A DNA stretch of 49,172 bases, taken from Clostridia bacterium (GTDB lineage: Bacteria > Bacillota > Clostridia > Oscillospirales > Acutalibacteraceae). The notes under the pieces were generated by a model, which searched no databases, was not told the DNA's origin, and saw nothing but the letters and a program-made list of their open reading frames with translations. The position numbers and the translations under genes are program-made. This document shows, piece after piece, positions 42,799 through 49,172 of the stretch. The stretch lies in assembly GCA_017472575.1 (NCBI GenBank), contig JAFUPX010000028.1, positions 1 to 49,172 on the forward strand, in the 5' to 3' direction. Within the stretch, counting starts at the first letter, position 1; every line of letters begins with the position of its first letter.

Positions 42799-43734
42799 TT
42801 AAAACATTGCGTTCTCGGGACTGACTTTTCGGATAGTGGTATTTGTAAGAAATACCAAAACACAGCCCACTACCGACTGGAAAAGACCTACCGCGGCAGT
42901 CTGGCTCATATTGCCCGCCTGCAATCCTCTGTAAACATAAGTGTTGATAATATCCGTTACGGGATATAACGCGCCCGAGTTTCTCGGAACCTGATAGAAC
43001 AGACCGAAATCTCCGCCCATAATACTGCCTATTGCAAGTATTGAGTTGATGCAGATAATCGGGATAAGCGCAGGGAGTGCAACGTGCCATATACAGCGAA
43101 GTCTTCCGGCACCGTCTATTTTTGCCGCCTCGAACAGAGACGAATCTATTCCCATAAGGGTTGCATAATAGATAATACAGCTCATTCCTGTTCCCTTCCA
43201 TATAAAGAAAAGGGTTAAAATTACGGGCCAGTATGCCGGCTCGGCATACCAGTCAACCCCTGTTCCTCCGAGAGCCGTTATAACAGAGTTTAGTATACCA
43301 AAACGGTTGCTGAACAGTGCAAAGCCTATATATGCAACCAATACCCACGAAATAAAGTAAGGTATGATAATTGTTGTCTGGTAAACCTTTAAAGCGCGGC
43401 GGCTGTTTATATTGTATAAAAGCAACGCTACTATTATCGAGCATACAGTTCCTATAATATGGAACCACAGCTGATAAAGAATAGAGTTTCTGATAACTAC
43501 AACAGCATCATTTGAAGTAAAGAAAAATTCAAAATGCTTAAAGCCTGCCCAGTCACTGCCCAAAATTCCCTTTATGTAGCTGTAATCCTTAAAGGCTATT
43601 ACAACGCCGAACATCGGCAGATAATTAAATAGTATAAGATAAATAAATCCGGGAAGCGCCAAAAGAATAAGCGGAAGATTTCTCTGCCATAAGCGGCGCT
43701 TTGCGTTTCTTTTTAATAATGAATTGCTTGCCAT
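42799..43734 (-). CDS. Sugar ABC transporter permease (LplB-like)
   Basis: 311 residues, six predicted membrane helices. Typical features are FNYLPMFGVVIAFKDY near the N terminus and the EAA loop EAAKIDGAGRLRCIWHVALP. It is the partner of the LplC-like permease. It begins 4 nt after the small anchored protein gene. Confidence 0.94.
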   Translation of the reverse strand: MASNSLLKRNAKRRLWQRNLPLILLALPGFIYLILFNYLPMFGVVIAFKDYSYIKGILGSDWAGFKHFEFFFTSNDAVVVIRNSILYQLWFHIIGTVCSIIVALLLYNINSRRALKVYQTTIIIPYFISWVLVAYIGFALFSNRFGILNSVITALGGTGVDWYAEPAYWPVILTLFFIWKGTGMSCIIYYATLMGIDSSLFEAAKIDGAGRLRCIWHVALPALIPIICINSILAIGSIMGGDFGLFYQVPRNSGALYPVTDIINTYVYRGLQAGNMSQTAAVGLFQSVVGCVLVFLTNTTIRKVSPENAMF

Positions 43735-43738
43735 TTTT

Positions 43739-44416
43739 TTACCTCGAAAGTTTAATAATTTTAATCAGCAAAACAATCATAGCGGCTAAACCGCATAAAA
43801 CAATTAGTGAAACAAATATAATAATTGCTATTTGCCAAATGGTTGAAAGGCTGACCTTATCGTCCTCTTGTTCTTCCTCCTCAGGCTCTTCTTCGGCGAG
43901 CTGAGAAGCAAGCTCCTTGTCATCTTCTGTCAGTGAATCGGGTGAAAGCTTCTGAACGGCTGTAAGAAGCTTTTCCTTGTGTTCCTTGGAAAAAGCCTCT
44001 TTGGCAGTATCATCAAGAATTCCGTAATCGGTGTATAAACCAACAATTTTATCCTTGTCTGAGTTGCCTAATTTATCAACATCCATCGCCTTACACTCAG
44101 TAACAAGATTTGCTAAAACATACGGCATAACCGCGCTGTAGTCACTGTTTAATATAACCAGCTGGTCAGAGGCTATCTCTATCTTCTGGTCAGGAGTTAA
44201 TGCATCGTATGCCACCTTTGCGGCAACGATATCGTCCTTGTTATCCGCGGTTACGGTTTTGGTATCTGTAGGCAGCTTAGCAATTAAATCAATAACCGCC
44301 TGAGCCTCAGCCGAAATATCAGCGGCAAAAGCTGTCTGCGGAGCTATGCAGACCGCCGCTAATAAAACAAATGTAAAAAGTACGGCAAAAGCCTTGCTTA
44401 TTATATTACTGCGCAT
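43739..44416 (-). CDS. Small membrane-anchored surface protein with helical domain
   Basis: 225 residues, not recognised as a named family. Signal peptide (1-31), a helical region (about 33-165) containing VAYDALTPDQKIEI and VGLYTDYGILDDTAKEAF, similar in style to helical segments in the neighbouring surface proteins, a very acidic stretch, then one transmembrane helix (about 193-220) and a basic end. It sits between the GLUG protein (11-nt overlap) and the permease, so it may organise the surface complex near the importer; that is inference. Confidence 0.75.
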   Translation of the reverse strand: MRSNIISKAFAVLFTFVLLAAVCIAPQTAFAADISAEAQAVIDLIAKLPTDTKTVTADNKDDIVAAKVAYDALTPDQKIEIASDQLVILNSDYSAVMPYVLANLVTECKAMDVDKLGNSDKDKIVGLYTDYGILDDTAKEAFSKEHKEKLLTAVQKLSPDSLTEDDKELASQLAEEEPEEEEQEDDKVSLSTIWQIAIIIFVSLIVLCGLAAMIVLLIKIIKLSR

Positions 44417-46049
44417 CCTGCATCTCTCCTTCCGTTTCGTCAGTTAAAGCCTCGTCCTCTTGTGTTTCTTCTCCGTTTTCCGGCTTTGCGCGAAGAGTAT
44501 TAAGTACCATAACAACCGTTAACGCTGTAATTGCAACAATCATAACCGTAAGTATCGCAATCAAAGCTATCTGAACAGTGCCGAGTTCCTCCTTACTTAC
44601 TTCTGCCGGCTCAACCGCTGTAACACTGCCTTCAGAAGTGGTATCGCCGTCTTCCATTTCCTCGGTTTCTTCCTCGCTGTCAGCAACTGAAGCGGTGGAA
44701 GCTGTTTCATTGGTTACGGGAGTTTCAGCCGCTACAACCTCAACACCCTGTCTCTCTGCACCTGGAACGTAAATTCCTTGGTCGGTTACGACATTAACCG
44801 ATGATAAAACGGGATATGTATCTCCCTGTGTCCAGCCGCTTAAAGATAGGAAATAACTGCTTATATCCGCGGGAGATGCGGCATTAAAATCAGCCTGCAA
44901 GCCGTTTGTTGCGTTTGAAATGTAGCAGTTGTCCTGATTAGACATGCCCGCGGGGGCAGAGGTTTTACCCTCGTATTCGCCGTAAGAGAAGCAATTTGTT
45001 ATAACACCGCTCTTTGATAAAGCTGTTCCTGTCAAGCTTGTGCCATAGAAGTTATTACCCTTTGTTTTAGAGGTAAGCTTAACAGAGGTCCAGCAGTTTT
45101 CAATTGTTGATTTTTCGTCAACTATACCTACAAAGCCGCCTGCTCCGCTTCCCGAATTCTGCTTATGCTGACCCATCTTGCCGTAGCCGTCAAGGCTGGC
45201 GTTAAGAGTACCCTTTGAGAAGCAGTTGGTTACTGAAGACGAACCGGCAATTCTGCCTGCAAAGTTACCTATTCCCCAGCATCCGCCGGTATCAACTTCA
45301 ATGTCTGCATAGCTATCAGAAACATTAGAGTCTGTTATTGCGCCTATAAGTCCGCCATGGCGGGAGGAGTTACCCTTAACCGAGCCTGTAGCGGCACAGT
45401 GAGAAACGGTTGTATTAATAGCCTCGCCTATAAGAATTGCGGTGGACTGTGTATCCATAAATGCCGCATACGAAATAAGGCTTCCCTCGGTGCCGTCGGC
45501 ATATCTTCCCGAGTGCTGACCTACAACAGAGGAATAAACTGTTGCGTTAAGCACGTATATATTGTAAATTCCGGCGCCGTCAGTAGTGCCGAAAAGTGCT
45601 GTCTGGTAAAAATACGGGGGATCCTGACCTAAAGCGTCGGGATAGTCAGACTGTCCGTACCAGTCGTGATTGAAAAGCTCGCCCTTTTTATTGTAGATAT
45701 TCAGATTAAGAATAGCATAAAGAGGCAGACCGTCCGAGCCTAAGTCACAGGTAAAACTTCCTGTAAAGGGCTTGGTTGAATCGTCGCCAATCGGCACGAA
45801 ACCGCCGCCGAAATACTTACTGTCGGTTTTGTAACCGCTCATATCTATTGTTGCCGCTAATTTATAATGCGCGGAAAGATTATTGCGCATATTGTATAAA
45901 TCATCGGCTGTTTTGATTAAATACGGATCCTTTTTCGTTCCGCTGCCGCCGCTGTATTCAGCGCTTACAAGCATAGAACTTGCGCACACTGCCAAAAGCG
46001 AAATTGCCGCTAAAACTGAAATTAGCCGTAAAATTTTACGCTTAAGCAT
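44406..46049 (-). CDS. Surface protein with GLUG-type beta-helix repeats and C-terminal membrane anchor
   Basis: 547 residues. Signal peptide (1-30), then KKDPYLIKTADDLYNMRNNL, the common entry of GLUG/beta-helix surface proteins. Repeats such as HGGLIGAITDSNVSDSYA and AGGFVGIVDEKSTIENCW follow. A Thr/Glu-rich linker leads to one transmembrane helix (about 490-515) and an acidic cytoplasmic tail of about 30 residues. Function is unknown; glycan binding or adhesion is likely. It is the first gene of the importer block. Confidence 0.82.
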   Translation of the reverse strand: MLKRKILRLISVLAAISLLAVCASSMLVSAEYSGGSGTKKDPYLIKTADDLYNMRNNLSAHYKLAATIDMSGYKTDSKYFGGGFVPIGDDSTKPFTGSFTCDLGSDGLPLYAILNLNIYNKKGELFNHDWYGQSDYPDALGQDPPYFYQTALFGTTDGAGIYNIYVLNATVYSSVVGQHSGRYADGTEGSLISYAAFMDTQSTAILIGEAINTTVSHCAATGSVKGNSSRHGGLIGAITDSNVSDSYADIEVDTGGCWGIGNFAGRIAGSSSVTNCFSKGTLNASLDGYGKMGQHKQNSGSGAGGFVGIVDEKSTIENCWTSVKLTSKTKGNNFYGTSLTGTALSKSGVITNCFSYGEYEGKTSAPAGMSNQDNCYISNATNGLQADFNAASPADISSYFLSLSGWTQGDTYPVLSSVNVVTDQGIYVPGAERQGVEVVAAETPVTNETASTASVADSEEETEEMEDGDTTSEGSVTAVEPAEVSKEELGTVQIALIAILTVMIVAITALTVVMVLNTLRAKPENGEETQEDEALTDETEGEMQDAQ

Positions 46050-46090
46050 AAGCTGTGTATCCTCCTATCTTAATGGGAAAATGAGTAATA

Positions 46091-46154
46091 AATAATGAAC
46101 GATGAATAATGAATAATTAAAACGAAAATTCTTCATTATTCATTATTCATTATT
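46091..46154. repeat. Intergenic palindromic element C with 7-nt word arrays
   Basis: Left arm words: AATAATG, AACGATG, AATAATG, AATAATT (46091-46118). Right arm: three identical TTCATTA words plus TT (46132-46154). Arms pair at 21 of 23 positions. It lies between the 45-residue peptide gene and the GLUG protein gene; the rest of the spacer holds the hairpin at 46171-46200 and the ribosome binding site. Confidence 0.8.
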
Positions 46155-46170
46155 AGCTAAATTATTGTTT

Positions 46171-46200
46171 GTACGGTGCGGCAAAGGCACCGCACCGTAC
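46171..46200. terminator. GC-rich hairpin next to element C
   Basis: Eleven-bp perfect stem GTACGGTGCGG/CCGCACCGTAC with an 8-base loop, 9 bases after the small peptide stop. There is no T-run on the minus side, so it is a weak terminator at best. It may instead be the flanking hairpin of element C, as in element A. Confidence 0.55.
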
Positions 46201-46209
46201 ATATTTAAT

Positions 46210-46347
46210 TTATTGATCCTCAGGTACGAGATCGTCTCCCCAAACCCACTCTGCGCCGTTAGAGCCGCTCTCTGTTGCCGCGATTGCCTCGTAAGAAACC
46301 GCGGGCTCATTTTCATAAAGGAAAGGAATTATATACTTTTTCTTCAT
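46210..46347 (-). CDS. Uncharacterised 45-residue acidic peptide
   Basis: Starts MKKKYIIPFLYENEPAVSYE and ends EWVWGDDLVPEDQ. GGGTGA lies about seven bases before the ATG, and the gene begins 19 nt after the large secreted protein gene, so it is probably co-transcribed. There is no signal peptide and no recognised domain. The basic start, small-residue middle (AATESGSNGA) and aromatic/acidic end resemble a short leader or precursor-like peptide, but no modification enzyme gene is visible. Confidence 0.6.
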   Translation of the reverse strand: MKKKYIIPFLYENEPAVSYEAIAATESGSNGAEWVWGDDLVPEDQ

Positions 46348-46366
46348 TTTCAATCACCCTTCTTTC

Positions 46367-49172
46367 TTACTGCTGTCCAGCAATTTTTCCTATACGCGCC
46401 TGATTGTCGTAAACAAATGCAAGAACCTCTGCACCTTTGGCTGTTGATAAATCGATTTCACCGTTTATGCTGCCAAAAGTATCTGTGGGATAAGTATCTG
46501 TGTTAAGAACAGCGTTTGCCATTGCTCTTGCTGTGCTGAATACAGAACGGCTTGCTACACCGCCGTTAACTCCGGTGGTTTTGTCGGCTGCATTATAGCC
46601 TGTCTTATCGTTTGTGCTGTAAATAACAATAGTAGTTGTTCCGTTTGTGTATTTTACATACGAACGCGCTGAAATACGAACACCGCAGTTAGTTCCCGTT
46701 ACATCAATTTTACTAAGTTCCGAAGTCCATTTGCCGGGAGCTGTTTCTCCCTCGTTAACAGCTGTAGCTGCTGTTACAACGCTTTCTTCGCCGTTCACGG
46801 TATCTAAAGTTAACTCCTCGTTAGCGCCTATAAGCTGTGTCGGGAACATAACTGTACCGTATTCGGCAACTCTGTAGCCCTCAATTCCTGCAGTGGGCAT
46901 TGTTGAATTAAAGCAGATGTTCTGAGCGTCCGTTAACTTTGTAGCGCGTATTGAAGCACCCTCCATAACAGGAGCTTCTGCGCCCTTAGCAACCTTAACA
47001 GCTGCCTCTGCAGATGCGATTGCTGCAGTAAGCTCATCAGTTTTCTGTGATGCATCAAGCAATGCATAAGTAGCCTTGATATCTGCAACCTTTTCAGCAC
47101 AAGTTGCAGTATTATCTATCTTAAGGGTTGTGATAGAGTTAACCTTTTCAGTAGCTGCGGTGTTGTAATAAGAAATATTAAAATTGCTTATTGTTACGGG
47201 AACATTGTAGTTTCCGGGAGTTCCAAAGCCAATTGTTACAACATCGGGGTCTTGCTTTGTCATATCATTAGCTTCGGCAGTAGCATCATAATAGTTAACA
47301 CCGTATTTCCACAAATACTTCAGATAATCGCTTGAAGGCTCAAAAGAAATAAGCACATCGTTTGCTGCCTTATCAAATATAGTAACCCTCTTTATGTATT
47401 TGCCCACCATTTGATTATCATCTATACGGTTATAAAGCTCATCTTTAGTTGAATACTCAAGTGTAATGGTTAAATCCTTATCGACAAAATCTGCAAAATC
47501 AACGCCAGACTCAATTATCTGCCAACCATTGTTGAATTTAAGCTGCTTTGTACCATCGTCCTTGGTTTGTAATGACAAATACATACCATCCTCACCGTAA
47601 TAGTGCATTTTGGGGAAGTCAATCTGTGTTGCGGTAGCATCGCCGTCTAAATATATATCATAAGAGAAGGTCTTAATATCACCATATACTTGATAATATA
47701 TATTCTTACCCTTTGAAGCAGGTATAGATAATTCGGTAGCTGTGATACCATCGGTTGCAACAGTTGAGGTTGGAGCGTCATATTCGGTAAAGTCAATCAT
47801 ATCGTCATAGTGAATACCGTACTGAGCGGCATAAGCCTTGTTGTAATCAGCGCGGGCTTTAACAAGGGTAGCATAATTGGTAACCAAAGCCTGCTTTTCG
47901 GTGCTGAGGGCTGCATAAGCCTCTTCAGCGGCAACTATCTTTGCAAGGCAGGTCTCACCTACTTCAACTGCACCGATTGCATCTATCTTCTCAACAACTT
48001 CAAATACATCTGCATTTTCAACCAGATTATTATAGGTATCCTTTGCAGCAGTAAGGGTTGCATAGTTTGTAACTGCTGCCTTTTCGGTATCACTGAGAAG
48101 AGCGTAAGCCTCTTCAGCATAAACTATCTTTGCAAGGCAAGTTTCGGTTGCTTCTACTTCGCCGATAGCATCGATATATCCAATAACCTTTGAAGCGTTA
48201 TCACGGTAGGTAACCAAAACATTCTTTATTGTTGCGGCGTTGCCGTTGGTCTTGAAACCAATCTTTACTACATCGGAATCCTTTGCATCAGGATTGGCAG
48301 CAAGATCAGCACCGTATTTCCAGAGATATCTCACATAAGCGGTGGTTGTTGGATAAGAAAGCAATTCTGTATTAGTTTCCTTGTCAACAATGGTAAACTT
48401 TGTAATATACTTTGTTGTTGTTCCACTATGGGTAGAGGTTGAAGTTGAATATTCAAACTTAACGGTAATCCATTTCTGGAGATAATTGCCGTAGCTTATA
48501 TTACTTTGAGGAGTACTCCAAGCTGTTGTCCATGCCTTTAAAACATTTCCATTCTGAAGTGAGAAATAATAAGCATCAGAAGCGTTGTTAGCAGAATCTA
48601 TATAGTAATATACATAAGGGAAGTCAACAATTCCGGTGGTTGCGGTTGAATCAACATACAAATCATAAGAAAGTGTTGAAATATCACCGTAAACATCATA
48701 ATAAACTTCCTGACCTTTAGTAGCGGTAAAAGGTAAAGCATCAGATGCGATGGTGCTGTTATCGTTTCCGTCAAAATTTGCTGTTATGCTCGAATAATCT
48801 TTAAGGTCAATAACTGCACTGCTGTGGATACCGTATTTATCAGCAACATAAGAAGCGCGCGCTTTTGTTAAGGTTGAATAGTTAGTAACTTTAACCTGCT
48901 TTTCGGGCGCCAAAGCAGCATAAGCCTCCTCTGCGGCTTCAATTTTCGCAAGACATTCAGCAGATGCATCAACTGTGCCGATAGCGGCTATCTTATCAAT
49001 AACCTCTGCTACATCTGCATTTTGGGCAAGCTCATTATAGCTTGCTCTTGCAGCAGTAAGTGTTGCATAGTTTGTAACAGCACTCTTTTGCTCAGCCTCA
49101 AGCAAAGCATAGGCTGCTTCTGCCTTTTCAATAGCAGCTTTGCAGGTATCGTTTAAAGCAACATCGCCGATA
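46367..49172 (-). CDS. Large surface protein of helical repeats and LamG-like domains, N terminus beyond the window
   Basis: At least 934 residues are visible; the frame is open at the right edge, so the start lies outside. Five helical repeats of about 55-60 residues occur, with a consensus like IDAIGxVExxETCLAKI then AEEAYAxLxxEK and VTNYxTLxxA; four are close copies and each keeps one Cys. They alternate with two concanavalin/LamG-like domains (about 48200-48810 and 47170-47800). A C-terminal domain of about 200 residues starts GASIRATKLTDAQNICFNS and contains YGTVMFPTQLIGANEEL; similar domains occur in secreted proteins of related gut Clostridia as I recall. No anchor is seen in the visible part. 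A glycan-binding or adhesion role is inferred. Confidence 0.78.
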   Translation of the reverse strand, partial: IGDVALNDTCKAAIEKAEAAYALLEAEQKSAVTNYATLTAARASYNELAQNADVAEVIDKIAAIGTVDASAECLAKIEAAEEAYAALAPEKQVKVTNYSTLTKARASYVADKYGIHSSAVIDLKDYSSITANFDGNDNSTIASDALPFTATKGQEVYYDVYGDISTLSYDLYVDSTATTGIVDFPYVYYYIDSANNASDAYYFSLQNGNVLKAWTTAWSTPQSNISYGNYLQKWITVKFEYSTSTSTHSGTTTKYITKFTIVDKETNTELLSYPTTTAYVRYLWKYGADLAANPDAKDSDVVKIGFKTNGNAATIKNVLVTYRDNASKVIGYIDAIGEVEATETCLAKIVYAEEAYALLSDTEKAAVTNYATLTAAKDTYNNLVENADVFEVVEKIDAIGAVEVGETCLAKIVAAEEAYAALSTEKQALVTNYATLVKARADYNKAYAAQYGIHYDDMIDFTEYDAPTSTVATDGITATELSIPASKGKNIYYQVYGDIKTFSYDIYLDGDATATQIDFPKMHYYGEDGMYLSLQTKDDGTKQLKFNNGWQIIESGVDFADFVDKDLTITLEYSTKDELYNRIDDNQMVGKYIKRVTIFDKAANDVLISFEPSSDYLKYLWKYGVNYYDATAEANDMTKQDPDVVTIGFGTPGNYNVPVTISNFNISYYNTAATEKVNSITTLKIDNTATCAEKVADIKATYALLDASQKTDELTAAIASAEAAVKVAKGAEAPVMEGASIRATKLTDAQNICFNSTMPTAGIEGYRVAEYGTVMFPTQLIGANEELTLDTVNGEESVVTAATAVNEGETAPGKWTSELSKIDVTGTNCGVRISARSYVKYTNGTTTIVIYSTNDKTGYNAADKTTGVNGGVASRSVFSTARAMANAVLNTDTYPTDTFGSINGEIDLSTAKGAEVLAFVYDNQARIGKIAGQQ

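Noticed and set aside
42665..43201. 178-codon open frame in another frame of the permease genes
   Set aside because: It overlaps two clear permease genes out of frame and encodes no recognisable pattern.
46091..46154. CRISPR-like array
   Set aside because: Repeats are only 7 nt, have no spacers, and are arranged as an inverted pair; no cas gene is present.

Overview
The window looks like a chromosomal segment of a low-to-mid GC anaerobic Clostridia, most likely an Oscillospiraceae-like gut or rumen bacterium. The evidence is the Firmicutes rimP-nusA-ylxR-ylxQ-infB-rbfA operon, a Spo0A-type DNA-binding domain, a PASTA-domain kinase-like protein, a Re-citrate synthase gene, strong AGGAGG ribosome binding sites, and dockerin and cohesin-like modules. 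Almost everything is on the minus strand. No tRNA, rRNA, CRISPR array, insertion sequence or prophage was recognised. No stretch longer than 300 bases lacks a gene.

Region 1 (1-3.65 kb) is a glutamate-precursor operon: Re-citrate synthase, an FCD-type GntR regulator and aconitase (cut by the left edge). It has a near-perfect promoter, and a palindrome overlapping the expected transcription start is the likely operator. Region 2 (3.7-5.9 kb) is a type II restriction-modification pair, a SacI-like nuclease and a DNA C5-cytosine methyltransferase. Both probably start at TTG. The pair lies between housekeeping operons and looks like a mobile insertion.

Region 3 (6.1-14.0 kb) is the rimP-nusA-ylxR-ylxQ-infB-rbfA-nrnA-truB-ribF operon. 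truB and ribF appear fused into one reading frame, truB carries a one-base frameshift, and infB carries one in-frame TAA. Region 4 (14.0-18.7 kb) holds several degenerate proteins: a zinc-ribbon/PASTA pseudokinase, a metallophosphoesterase with altered metal ligands, a D,D-carboxypeptidase gene with two consecutive in-frame TGA codons, and a Spo0A-like protein with a shrunken receiver domain.

Region 5 (18.8 kb to the right edge) is a Gram-positive polysaccharide-utilisation locus. It encodes a YesM/YesN two-component system and five enzymes without signal peptides (GH95 and GH29 alpha-L-fucosidases, GH20-like, GH9-like, CE15-like esterase). It also encodes an LplABC-type importer without an ATPase gene and a set of large surface proteins. 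Among these are a membrane-anchored cohesin-like protein and a 2013-residue pectate-lyase-fold protein with a dockerin. The inferred scheme is capture and cutting at the surface, import of oligosaccharides, and cytoplasmic removal of fucose and other side groups.

The most unusual non-coding structure is a set of three intergenic palindromes in this last locus. Their arms are tandem arrays of 7-nt words. The word differs in each element, but the 7-nt period and the inverted layout are kept.
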